From assembly GCA_964555065.1 (NCBI GenBank), contig CAZKRB010000048.1, forward strand, positions 1 to 24,985: DNA of 24,985 nucleotides, read 5' to 3'. The notes under the pieces were generated by a model that did no database searches, was not told the DNA's origin, and saw only the letters and a list, made by a program, of their open reading frames with translations. Numbering within the stretch: the first letter of the stretch is position 1; each line of letters starts with the position of its first letter. Below, piece by piece: positions 1-7,498 of this stretch. The stretch comes from Syntrophus sp964555065 (GTDB taxonomy: Bacteria; Desulfobacterota; Syntrophia; Syntrophales; Syntrophaceae). The translations under genes were made by a program, and so were the position numbers.

Positions 1-2
1 AA

Positions 3-92
3 ATGCCATGGTCCTTTGCGGCTGATCGCCACAGAGATGGCCACATGGAGCGATGTTCCCAGTTTGCGAAGCTCACGCACCTGGAAATTAGA
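3..92 (-). pseudogene. Partial group II intron reverse transcriptase/maturase, C-terminal remnant
   Basis: Read on the minus strand, the frame with codons at 3-5, 6-8 and so on gives a segment containing VRELRKLGTS followed by AISRKGPWH at the window edge. Group II intron-encoded reverse transcriptases commonly carry a C-terminal motif of the form VReLrkLG...A...SRKGpWhlart, so the match is to that region. The gene would continue leftward out of the window. The same frame stays open to the right to about 266, but that part has no recognisable RT sequence and no clear start, so the catalytic RT domain is absent here. I infer a truncated or decayed copy. The match rests on about 27 residues, so chance resemblance is possible. 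Confidence 0.45.
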
Positions 93-98
93 AGAGAC

Positions 99-319
99 TA
101 TGCTGAGGAAAGCAGATTGCGCTTTGAATCCTCGCCAGAAGATGTCGCTGAAGCACAAGGGCAGCGATATCTTCCCCTTTGATCTCAGTCGCCAAGTTGG
201 GCTGTGAGGATGATTGGGTGTACCATCTACGGAAATTTTTAATGGGTAGATGTAATAAGCCAACGAATGGTAGTATTAAAAATATCTGCCCGTTTCAGAG
301 GGTAAACAGGAGAACGGTT
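99..319. other. Non-coding, AT-richer leader region upstream of the Kelch gene
   Basis: No convincing gene is present. A 7-bp inverted repeat (CATCTAC at 224-230 and GTAGATG at 246-252, 15-nt loop) lies about 70 bp upstream of the Kelch start. The stretch is visibly richer in A and T than the coding regions to its right, consistent with a boundary between mobile-element debris and resident genes. I see no clear sigma-70 promoter. Confidence 0.4.
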
Positions 320-1432
320 ATGAAGAAAGTCAAGTCGAAATTTGGATACGCCACAATTCTAGTTTGTTATCAACTTTCGATTCTCATTGTCCTTTTCGCG
401 TCAGCCGTACCGGGTTCAGGGTATGAATGGACGCCTTTACCTGCCATGAACTTCTTTCATACGGGGGGAACCATGACGGTCCTGAGTGACGGCCGGGTCC
501 TCCTGGTCGGCGGAGCGGCCGGCGGCCCTTCCGATACCCATGCCCTGGCGGAGCTCTTTGACCCGGCGACGAAAACCTTTGCCCCCACCGGTTCGCTGAA
601 TCAGAAGAGGAACGGGCACTGCAGCGTTGCGCTGCCGAACGGGAATGTTCTGGTGGCGGGAGGTTCAGGCGGGCGGGTATTCCCCGAGCTGAACAGTGTT
701 GAGCTGTATGACGCCCAGGCAGGTCAATTCTCCCTGATCGGGAATATGTCCGAAAACAGAATTTTCCATCCTGCCTGCACGTTGCTTCCGAACGGAGATG
801 TCATCCTGGCGGGCGGAGCCTACGAGGGATCGATGGGCAGCGGCAACATCACGGTGGATCGGTTCGATTCCTCAAGTTCAAGCCTGGCGCTGAATGTCGG
901 ACGACTCCACGCCCCGCGATCGGGAGGCGGCCATTCGGCGGTGCTGCTGAACACGGGAAGCATTTTGAATGTGGGCGGAGAAAGCAGCCATGGCTCTTTC
1001 ACTTTGCCTGTCCTTGAGCTGTTCGATCCGGTCACCAACAGGGCGACCGCAGTCAAAATCCAGCCGACGGGCGGTCCCGGGCAGTATGCCGCGGGGGCCT
1101 TGCCCGACGGAAAGGTTGTCCTGATGAAGAAAGAGGAGGCAACCTATCCTGAATATTACGATCCTTCCGGATGGCAATTGGAGACCGCGGTCGGTGCCGG
1201 TGCTTTTACCATGCATCCGACAAAGTCATCCCTCGTCGTGCTGCGCAGCGGCAAGGTCCTGTTCAACACCGGCTGGCAATTGAGAATCTTTGATCCCGCA
1301 AGCAGCCAGTTGGAAGTGATCGATTTTCCGGCACGTTTTGGAAACGGCCAATGCGTGGAACTGGAGGACGGCGATCTTTTCTGTGCCGATATGGATAAAA
1401 AAACCGCAGCTCTGTTAACGCTTCAAAAATGA
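320..1432 (+). CDS. Secreted Kelch-repeat/galactose-oxidase-like beta-propeller protein
   Basis: The 370-residue product starts with a basic stretch and a hydrophobic segment (about residues 9-30) typical of a Sec signal peptide, so it should be exported. The rest consists of about seven blades, each with a core like LPNGxVLxxGG followed by a segment such as ELFDPATKTF. This is the Kelch/galactose oxidase central-domain pattern and predicts a single beta-propeller. I chose ATG 320 because AGGAG (309-313) precedes it and the signal peptide begins there; an upstream TTG in frame at 179 would bury the signal peptide. There is no catalytic copper-site motif or extra domain, so an enzymatic role cannot be assigned; ligand or polymer binding is a guess. 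The gene stands alone and converges with the export operon, with only 22 bp between the stop codons. Confidence 0.8.
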   Translation: MKKVKSKFGYATILVCYQLSILIVLFASAVPGSGYEWTPLPAMNFFHTGGTMTVLSDGRVLLVGGAAGGPSDTHALAELFDPATKTFAPTGSLNQKRNGHCSVALPNGNVLVAGGSGGRVFPELNSVELYDAQAGQFSLIGNMSENRIFHPACTLLPNGDVILAGGAYEGSMGSGNITVDRFDSSSSSLALNVGRLHAPRSGGGHSAVLLNTGSILNVGGESSHGSFTLPVLELFDPVTNRATAVKIQPTGGPGQYAAGALPDGKVVLMKKEEATYPEYYDPSGWQLETAVGAGAFTMHPTKSSLVVLRSGKVLFNTGWQLRIFDPASSQLEVIDFPARFGNGQCVELEDGDLFCADMDKKTAALLTLQK

Positions 1433-1454
1433 TCTTCCGGCGGATAAGCTGGGT

Positions 1455-2684
1455 TTATTCGTAGTGCAGGGCGTCGATGGGATTGAGGAGGGAGGCTTTG
1501 TAGGCCGGGTAGAAGCCGAAGAAGATCCCCACCAGACCGGAAAAGCCGAAGGCCAGTAGGATGGAAAGGGGCGAGACAATGGTCGGCCATTCGGCCACGG
1601 CCGACAGGACCTGGGAGGTGCCGACTCCCAGGAGGATTCCCACGATTCCGCCGGTCAGGGAGAGGGTCAGGGCCTCGATGATGAACTGGAGGCGGATATC
1701 CCAGGTCTTGGCGCCGACGGCCATGCGGATGCCGATCTCCCGGGTCCGTTCGGTCACCGAGACCAGCATGATGTTCATGATCCCGATGCCGCCGACCAGA
1801 AGGGAGACCGAGGCAATGGCGCCGAGCAGCAGGGTCATCACCCGGCTGGACTCCTCCGCCGCCTGCATGACCTGCGTAAGATTTCTCACGGTGAAATCAT
1901 TCTCCTGCTGAGGCCCGATGCGATGCCGCTCCCGCAATAATTCCGTGATCTGCCGCTCCGCCTCATCGAGGGCGTCCGAACTTCTGGCCTTGACCATAAT
2001 GGCGCGCACCTGCCCCGGAAAAGAAGTCCCGAAGATCTTTTTCTGGGCGGTCGTCACAGGGATGTAAATGATGTCGTCCTGATCCTGCCCCATGGGGGAC
2101 TGCCCCTTGCTGTCCAGGACACCCACCACCATAAAGGGCACCTTCTTGATCCGGATAATCTGGCCGAGAGGATCCAGACCGCCGAAGAGATTGTCCACGA
2201 CAGTCTGCCCGAGCAGGGCCACCTTGGTCGCATTCCGGGTATCCTGTTCGGTTAAGGAGCGCCCCGCCGTCAGGGGCCAGTCCCGCACGGTGAGAATGCC
2301 CGGCGTCGTCCCGTAAACGCCCGTGGCCCAATTCTGATCCCCATAGACAACCTGGGCGGCGCCGTTCAGCGTCGGTGCGACCTCCTGCACCGCGGAGCAC
2401 TCCCTCTTCAGGGCTTCGGCATCCCCCGTGTTCAGCGTCTGCTGCGTCCCCGCACCCATCCTGATTCCCCCCGCCGTTGTGCTGCCCGGCAGGACAAGGA
2501 TCAGATTGCTCCCCATGCTGGAAATCTGGCCGGAAATCTTTTCGCTGGCGCCGGTGCCCACAGCGAGCATGGCGATGACCGCCCCCACACCGATGATGAT
2601 CCCCAGCATGGTGAGGGCGGAGCGCATCTTGTTGACCCGCAGCGCGCGGAAAGCAATTTTCACGGTGGAAGGGAGATTGATCAT
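1455..2684 (-). CDS. MacB-type ABC transporter permease (FtsX family)
   Basis: This 409-residue inner-membrane protein has the MacB architecture: one N-terminal membrane helix (about 22-45), a large periplasmic MacB_PCD domain (about 46-275), and three C-terminal helices (about 283-310, 332-360, 373-396) forming the FtsX domain. The sequence TERTREIGIRMAVGA after the second helix is a family hallmark that contacts the ATPase. In E. coli MacB the ATPase and permease are one chain; here they are split, as in many deltaproteobacteria. Its start overlaps the ATPase stop by 4 bp (ATGA), implying translational coupling. With the neighbouring ATPase, adaptor and TolC-like genes it should form a tripartite mechanotransmission exporter. 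The substrate (macrolide, lipopeptide, siderophore or other) cannot be read from the sequence. Confidence 0.93.
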   Translation of the reverse strand: MINLPSTVKIAFRALRVNKMRSALTMLGIIIGVGAVIAMLAVGTGASEKISGQISSMGSNLILVLPGSTTAGGIRMGAGTQQTLNTGDAEALKRECSAVQEVAPTLNGAAQVVYGDQNWATGVYGTTPGILTVRDWPLTAGRSLTEQDTRNATKVALLGQTVVDNLFGGLDPLGQIIRIKKVPFMVVGVLDSKGQSPMGQDQDDIIYIPVTTAQKKIFGTSFPGQVRAIMVKARSSDALDEAERQITELLRERHRIGPQQENDFTVRNLTQVMQAAEESSRVMTLLLGAIASVSLLVGGIGIMNIMLVSVTERTREIGIRMAVGAKTWDIRLQFIIEALTLSLTGGIVGILLGVGTSQVLSAVAEWPTIVSPLSILLAFGFSGLVGIFFGFYPAYKASLLNPIDALHYE

Positions 2685-3376
2685 GACTGCTTCCCCATGA
2701 CTTCATCCCGGACGATTCGCCCATCCCGGAACATAATGATCCGCCGGCTGAATTCGGCGATATCGGGCTCATGGGTGACCAGCACGATGGTAATCCGGGA
2801 CTCCGAATTCAGGCGGACCAGCAGTTCCATGATCTCGATGCTGGTCTTTGTATCCAGGTTTCCCGTCGGCTCGTCGGCGAGAATCAGCGGGGCGTCGTTG
2901 GCCAGGGCCCGGGCGATGGCCACCCGCTGCTGCTGCCCCCCCGAGAGCTGGTTGGGCGCGTGATGTTCCCGCCCGTCCAGCCCCAGCAATTTGAGAGCCG
3001 CCATGGCCCGCTGATGCCTTTCGGCTGAGGGCAGGTTGTTATAGAGCATCGGCAGCTCCACATTCTCCAGGGCCGACGTTCGCGGGAGCAGGTTAAATCC
3101 CTGGAAGACAAAACCGATTTTCCGGTTTCGGATTTCGGCCAGTTCATCACGAGGCAGGCCGCCGACTTCGATTCCGTCGAGGAGATAACGCCCCTTCGTC
3201 GGCTCATCGAGGCAGCCGATGACATTCATGAAGGTGGATTTTCCCGAGCCGGAGGGTCCCATGATCGCCACGAACTCCCCCCGGTCGATGGTCACGGACA
3301 CCCCGTCCAGGGCATGCACGGCCTGCCCCCCCACCTCGTAGATCTTATAGAGGTCCCGCGTCTCCAGAAGCGCCAT
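2681..3376 (-). CDS. MacB/LolD-type ABC transporter ATPase
   Basis: This 231-residue ATPase has every nucleotide-binding motif. Walker A GPSGSGKST is at about 40-48, the Q-loop glutamine is in VFQGFNLLP (about 90-98), the signature LSGGQQQR is at about 144-151, Walker B LILADEPTGNLD is at about 164-175, and the H-loop is in VTHEPD. The wording of the motifs is that of the LolD/MacB/FtsE subgroup, which drive FtsX-fold permeases without moving substrate through the membrane. It overlaps the permease start by 4 bp and starts 1 bp after the adaptor stop, so the genes form one operon. It should dimerise on the cytoplasmic face of the permease. Confidence 0.95.
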   Translation of the reverse strand: MALLETRDLYKIYEVGGQAVHALDGVSVTIDRGEFVAIMGPSGSGKSTFMNVIGCLDEPTKGRYLLDGIEVGGLPRDELAEIRNRKIGFVFQGFNLLPRTSALENVELPMLYNNLPSAERHQRAMAALKLLGLDGREHHAPNQLSGGQQQRVAIARALANDAPLILADEPTGNLDTKTSIEIMELLVRLNSESRITIVLVTHEPDIAEFSRRIIMFRDGRIVRDEVMGKQS

Positions 3377-3377
3377 G

Positions 3378-4562
3378 TTAACGAAACATCCCCGGTCCCC
3401 GCAGCGGCTGGGACGCGTTGCTTTTCTTTTTATCGCTCAGGGCATCAACGATCACATTTTCCCCTTCCCGGAGGCCGCCGGCGAGGATTTCCGTGTTACT
3501 ACCGTCGCTGATCCCCGTGGAGACGGCGATGCGTTTCGCCTTGTCTTCCGCCGGAACCCAAACCCCCTGGCCCCTGGCCCTCGATGGGGAGGCCTTCCCT
3601 CCTTTTTCGGCATCTGCCGGGCGCCAGCGCAGGGCCGCGTTGGGAACCCGCAGCACGCCCGTCTTTTCTTCCAGAACGATGGAGACATTGGCCGTCATGC
3701 CCGGTTTGAGCTTCAACTCCGGGTTATCCACACGGACGACCACATCATAGGTGACGACATTCTGAACGGTGATCGGGGCGCTTCGCACTTCGGCAACCTT
3801 CCCTTTGAAAACGAAATCGGGATAGGCGTCCACGTTGAACTCAACCGGCTGGTCCACCCGGATCTTTCCGATGTCCGCCTCATCCACGCTGGTATTGATC
3901 TGCATCCGGGTCAGATCCTGGGCGATGTTGAAGAGGGTCGGGGTCTGGAAGCTTGCGGCCACCGTCTGCCCCACATCCACGCTCCGGGAAATCACCGTCC
4001 CGTCCACGGGGGAGATGATTCTGGTGTAACGCAGGTTGGTTTCCGCCCCGCTCAGGGCGGCCCGGGTCTGTTCGACCTGGGCTCTGGCGGCGGCGACCTG
4101 GGTCCGGGCGACCTCCGCATTGGTTTCCGCCGTATCCAGGTCGCTGCGGGCGATCAGGTTCCGGTTGAAAAGTGTCCGGTTTCTCTCCATTGTCCGGCGG
4201 GAATCGGCCAGGGAAGCCTCGGCTTTTGCCACGTTGGCCTTAGCCGCCAGCATATTGGCCCGCGCCTGACCGACCTGGGCCTCGAAGATGGCGGGGTCGA
4301 TCTGTGCCAGGAGCTGTCCTTTCTTCACGGAAGAATTGTAATCGACATACAGATACTTGATGGTTCCCGATACCTGCGTACCCACCAGGACGGTGGTGAC
4401 GGGGTTGACCGTGCCGGATGCCGTAACCGTCGCCCGGATTTCGCCCCGCGAAACCGGCTCCGTTCTGTATTTCGGCGCCTTCTCCCCGCCCTTCACGAGG
4501 AAGAACACCCCACTTCCCAGAAGAATCAGCAGGATTACACCGGCGATCACTTTCTTTTTCAT
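3378..4562 (-). CDS. MacA-like periplasmic adaptor (HlyD/RND membrane fusion protein)
   Basis: The 394-residue protein begins with a lysine-rich N-terminus and one hydrophobic anchor (about 5-24), so it is probably tethered in the inner membrane with its bulk in the periplasm. It then shows the usual order: a first lipoyl half-motif with VSGTIKYLYVDYNSSVKKGQ (about 64-83), an alanine- and glutamine-rich alpha-helical hairpin (about 93-175), a second lipoyl half with SPVDGTVISRSVDVGQ (about 183-198), then beta-barrel and membrane-proximal domains. This is the MacA/HlyD family and should link the MacB-type pump to the TolC-like channel. A purine-rich site (AAAGGCGG) precedes ATG 4562. The 13-bp gap to the TolC-like gene supports a shared transcript. 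Confidence 0.93.
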   Translation of the reverse strand: MKKKVIAGVILLILLGSGVFFLVKGGEKAPKYRTEPVSRGEIRATVTASGTVNPVTTVLVGTQVSGTIKYLYVDYNSSVKKGQLLAQIDPAIFEAQVGQARANMLAAKANVAKAEASLADSRRTMERNRTLFNRNLIARSDLDTAETNAEVARTQVAAARAQVEQTRAALSGAETNLRYTRIISPVDGTVISRSVDVGQTVAASFQTPTLFNIAQDLTRMQINTSVDEADIGKIRVDQPVEFNVDAYPDFVFKGKVAEVRSAPITVQNVVTYDVVVRVDNPELKLKPGMTANVSIVLEEKTGVLRVPNAALRWRPADAEKGGKASPSRARGQGVWVPAEDKAKRIAVSTGISDGSNTEILAGGLREGENVIVDALSDKKKSNASQPLRGPGMFR

Positions 4563-4575
4563 GATTCCGCCTTTC

Positions 4576-5877
4576 TCATTTCACCCCCATGGCTTTTTCC
4601 AGGCTTGCCTGGGCAATCCGGGAATCGGTGAGCGCCGAGATATGGGTCGTCCGGGCGTTGCTCAGGGACACCAGGGCGTCCGTCACCTCGATGGGGTTGC
4701 CCACACCGGCCCCATAGCGGCCGTTGGCCAGTTCCACATTCTCTTCCGCCTGCCGAACGGCGACCTGTGCCACGATCGTCCGCTCCCCAGCTTCCCGCAG
4801 GTTGGAAAAGGCCTGCTCTACTTCGAGACGGATCTGCTGCCGGAGAGACAACTCTTCCGCCCTGACGACATCGAGCGCAGCCCGAGCTTCCGCCACGGCA
4901 TATCGGGTCTGGAGACCGCTGAACAGGGGGACATTCAGCGCCGCCCCGAGGCTCCAGCCTTCCCCGAGGGGAAATTCTCCGCCGCCGTAACCGTATCCGG
5001 CATTCCCCGTCAAATAGGGATAGTATCCCTTATTTGCCAGGTTGATCGATTGATCCGCCGCCTCGACCCTTTTTTTGACGGACAGGAGGTCCGGCCGGCC
5101 GGCATAGGCCCTTTCCAGGGCAAGGCGCAGATCCGCGTTGTACGGCGTCTGAAGAAGGGTGTCGTCGATGGCGAATTCCGGAGCATCGGGAATCCCCATG
5201 GCGTTGTTGAGGTTGACCCGGGCGATCCGGGTGGCGTTTTCCGCCCGGATCCGGTTCAGGATGGCATTGCTCAAATCCACTTCGGCCTTGGTGACATCGA
5301 ACTTCGGCTTGGTGCCCACTGCAAAGAATCCCTTCGCCTGTTCGAGATGGTGCTGGAACTGGCCGACCGTCTCTACGGCAACCTCCCGGTTTTTCTCCGC
5401 CTGCAGAAGGGTGTAATAGGCCTGTTTCACCCCGAAGACGATCTCCGTCTCCGTATTGTTCAGGTCCTGCCGGAAGGAATCCGTCGAGAGTTTCTGGATG
5501 TCCACCTGGGCCTTGGTCTTCCCGAAATCGAAGAGCATCTGGCTCAGACCCACCGTGGTGCGGTAGTCATTGGTGGTTTGCCGTTCGATGACCCTGGAGG
5601 TGGCGGGACGGACTCGGCTGTAGTCCGTCTGCCAGTTGACCTGGGGATAATAGTTCGAACGGGCCTGGCCGATCCGGCTTTCCCCGACCCGGACCGTGTC
5701 CCGGGCGCCTTGAAGGGCGGGATGATTCCGGAGCGCCGCTTCGATGCACCGCTGCAGATCCAGCCGTTCGCCCTTCCCGATCGGTGCCTCTCCCGCCGTG
5801 GCGGCCCAGGGGGACACGAGAACCAGCAGGATTGCACCGGCGAGAAGACAAAATGCTTTCTTCATGATATCACTCAT
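4576..5877 (-). CDS. TolC-like outer membrane efflux protein
   Basis: The 433-residue product has a signal peptide (about residues 5-28, ending near ATAGEA) and two outer membrane efflux protein repeats made of long alpha-helical stretches. Recognisable points are the opening LDLQRCIEAALRNHPALQ, the repeat-ending GIPDAPEF, and the second-repeat AYAGRPDLLSVKKRVEAAD. The family trimerises into an outer-membrane beta-barrel with a periplasmic helical tunnel that docks on the adaptor. It is the first gene of the operon. Two starts are possible, ATG 5877 and ATG 5865 (MKKAFCLL); the second gives the more usual signal peptide but neither has a strong Shine-Dalgarno sequence. Length agrees with the family (about 420-490). 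Confidence 0.93.
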   Translation of the reverse strand: MSDIMKKAFCLLAGAILLVLVSPWAATAGEAPIGKGERLDLQRCIEAALRNHPALQGARDTVRVGESRIGQARSNYYPQVNWQTDYSRVRPATSRVIERQTTNDYRTTVGLSQMLFDFGKTKAQVDIQKLSTDSFRQDLNNTETEIVFGVKQAYYTLLQAEKNREVAVETVGQFQHHLEQAKGFFAVGTKPKFDVTKAEVDLSNAILNRIRAENATRIARVNLNNAMGIPDAPEFAIDDTLLQTPYNADLRLALERAYAGRPDLLSVKKRVEAADQSINLANKGYYPYLTGNAGYGYGGGEFPLGEGWSLGAALNVPLFSGLQTRYAVAEARAALDVVRAEELSLRQQIRLEVEQAFSNLREAGERTIVAQVAVRQAEENVELANGRYGAGVGNPIEVTDALVSLSNARTTHISALTDSRIAQASLEKAMGVK

Positions 5878-5897
5878 TATTTTTTATTCAACCAAGG

Positions 5898-5940
5898 GGC
5901 GATGCTGAAACAGGAAAGACCATCGCCTCATGAAATGGTC
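5898..5940 (-). promoter_or_regulatory. Two overlapping, mutually exclusive hairpins in the tolC-like leader
   Basis: GGCGATG (5898-5904) pairs with CATCGCC (5921-5927). GACCAT (5918-5923) pairs with ATGGTC (5935-5940). The two stems share 5921-5923, so only one can form at a time. They lie 21-63 bp upstream of the tolC-like ATG. This geometry would allow switching in a leader RNA, but there is no U-tract and the stems are short, so chance is a real alternative. Confidence 0.25.
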
Positions 5941-6071
5941 ATGCAAAGCGAATCAGCAAGCACCGTGCCCTCAGAGATAATAAGTTACATCCGATTGTAA
6001 TCATTAAGTGATTTTTTAAGTCTGGGCGATAAAGATGTCTTGGGACGGATTCCGCGGCAGAATTCGGACCG

Positions 6072-6115
6072 TTTGTATCCAGTTTTGCTATCCACCCGGA
6101 TATTTTGTATCCAGT
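6072..6115. promoter_or_regulatory. Candidate operator: direct repeats TTTGTATCCAGT flanking a palindrome
   Basis: TTTGTATCCAGT occurs exactly at 6072-6083 and again at 6104-6115, 32 bp apart (about three helical turns). A near copy, TTTGCTATCCA, lies between them at 6084-6094, and TATCC-ACCC-GGATA (6089-6102) is an inverted repeat. The cluster sits about 200 bp upstream of the efflux operon and downstream of the DHS-like gene, so the efflux operon is the likelier target. No regulator gene is adjacent. Confidence 0.4.
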
Positions 6116-6127
6116 CTTGGCCGGCAG

Positions 6128-6159
6128 AACGGGAAGGAAACCCGGGCTTCCTTCCCGTT
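6128..6159. terminator. Perfect 12-bp hairpin after the DHS-like gene
   Basis: AACGGGAAGGAA (6128-6139) is perfectly complementary to TTCCTTCCCGTT (6148-6159), with an 8-nt centre containing CCCGGG. It lies 10 bp beyond the stop codon of the minus-strand DHS-like gene, the position of a terminator. On the minus strand there is no T-run after it; on the plus strand TTTCTTT follows. I call it a terminator-like stem that may act by stabilising the 3' end. Confidence 0.5.
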
Positions 6160-6169
6160 TCTTTCCGCC

Positions 6170-7186
6170 TCAGGCAAACAGTTGCGCCAGCCGGCGCTTC
6201 GGTCTCCCCTGCCAGTTGCCCTGGTGATAGGCATAGCTGGTCAGAAGGGGGAGCACGGACGTCGCTTCGGCAAAGACCATCTGCTCGGAGGAGACATCGA
6301 CCTTCCCCCAGGACGTCGCTTCCCGGAGCGTGGAGCTGGAGCAAGCGCCGTCGCGGGCATCGGCCACGGTGATTTGAATGGCATAGCGATGCATGGGCAC
6401 TTCCTTGCCCAGCACTTCCGCGCAGATCACCGTATCCTGGGCGAAATTCTTGGGAACACCGCCGCCGATCATGAGCAGTCCCGAATGCTCCACCGCCATC
6501 TTGATCCGGGTCAGCTCCCGGAAATCCTTCACGGAATCAATGCTCACATGCCGGTCCGGATGGCTGTCCTGGTGCATGACGAGGCCGAAGCCCGCGCTGC
6601 TGTCCGAGAACGCGGGACAGAAGATGGGAACCTCGTGCTCGAAGGCCACCTGGACCAGGGAATTCTTCTTGGCCGCGTGGGTCGTGAGATACCGCCCCAT
6701 CTCCCGGATGAATTCCCGAGAGGAGTATGGTCTGGGGTCCAGGCCGTCGGCGATCTCGCGGATCGTGCGGTCGCAGACCTGGAGGGATTCTTCGTCAATA
6801 TAGGTGTCATAGATCCGGTCGATATAGAGCCGCCGCAGTTCCTGGTCATCCACGTGGGGAGTGCCCTGATAATGGCGGAATCCCAGCGCCTCGAAGAAAT
6901 CCATGTCCACGATCGTCGCCCCGGTCGCGACGATGGCATCGACCATGTTATGGCGGACCAGATCCGCGTAAATCTGCATGCAGCCGGCGGCGCTGGTGCT
7001 GCCCGCAATCGTGAGGATGACGGCGCAGTCCCGGTCCGCCAGCATGGCGTCATAAATTTCCGCGGCGACGGCCAGATCCCGCGCCGTGAAGGACATGCCG
7101 CGCATGGCCCGGATGATGTCCACTGCATTGATCGCGGTGAAATCCACATGTTCAACGGTTTTGTTCAGATAAGCTTTTTTGTCCAT
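6170..7186 (-). CDS. Deoxyhypusine synthase family protein (bacterial DHS-like)
   Basis: The 338-residue protein is collinear with deoxyhypusine synthase. It has the NAD-binding-type stretch LTIAGSTSAAG (about 58-68), VDAIVATGA (about 82-90), GLLMIGGGVPKN (about 236-247), and near the C-terminus EATSWGKV, where Lys295 corresponds to the lysine that forms the enamine/imine intermediate in DHS. ATG 7186 is chosen because AGGAG precedes it at ideal spacing; an upstream frame extension is arginine-rich and unsupported. DHS transfers the aminobutyl group of spermidine to eIF5A, which bacteria lack, so a free amine such as putrescine is a likelier acceptor (homospermidine-forming activity is known for DHS relatives). 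The residues after GGGVPK are NF rather than the HH of human DHS. No polyamine gene is adjacent. Family is clear; reaction is inferred. Confidence 0.85.
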   Translation of the reverse strand: MDKKAYLNKTVEHVDFTAINAVDIIRAMRGMSFTARDLAVAAEIYDAMLADRDCAVILTIAGSTSAAGCMQIYADLVRHNMVDAIVATGATIVDMDFFEALGFRHYQGTPHVDDQELRRLYIDRIYDTYIDEESLQVCDRTIREIADGLDPRPYSSREFIREMGRYLTTHAAKKNSLVQVAFEHEVPIFCPAFSDSSAGFGLVMHQDSHPDRHVSIDSVKDFRELTRIKMAVEHSGLLMIGGGVPKNFAQDTVICAEVLGKEVPMHRYAIQITVADARDGACSSSTLREATSWGKVDVSSEQMVFAEATSVLPLLTSYAYHQGNWQGRPKRRLAQLFA

Positions 7187-7498
7187 AAGTTCTCCTGAAA
7201 AGTTTTCCCGTTTCCGGTCAAGGCGCCTTATTCGCCGGCGATCGGACCGCCTGGCCCGCATCCGGTCTGTTGGCCCGCCTGTGTCGCCACGGCATGGGCT
7301 CCCTGGGCCATTCCCGCGGTTGGAACTCAAATCGCAGGCGCCCCGGATCTCATCGATCCAAAGGCCTGGGATAAAATCGCCTAAGGGACGAAAAGAACAG
7401 CAAAAGTGATTCTTCTTAAATCATGGCCTCACAAATGTCAACGGCGGAAGAAGGGCCAAAAAACGTGCTTGTCAGGGATAACAATATCTGATAGGTGC
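7187..7498. other. Divergent intergenic region between the DHS-like gene and xseA
   Basis: This stretch separates two divergently transcribed genes and should hold both promoters. The DHS-like Shine-Dalgarno AGGAG lies next to its start on the minus strand. I see no gene, no strong palindrome and no promoter with both boxes at good spacing. The xseA-proximal part (about 7380-7500) is AT-richer. Confidence 0.4.

Noticed and set aside
3375..6000. Long plus-strand open frames (3375-4631 and 4357-6000) opposite the adaptor and TolC-like genes
   Set aside because: They are antisense to well-supported genes, are rich in Gly, Arg, His and Pro, and have no domain; GC-rich third positions of the real genes keep the opposite frame open.
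6035..7198. 387-codon plus-strand open frame opposite the DHS-like gene
   Set aside because: Antisense to a gene with a clear family, catalytic lysine and Shine-Dalgarno; the translated sequence has no recognisable motif.
7187..7330. N-terminal extension of the DHS-like protein to 7330
   Set aside because: The extra residues are arginine-rich and unlike the family, and ATG 7186 has a well-placed AGGAG.
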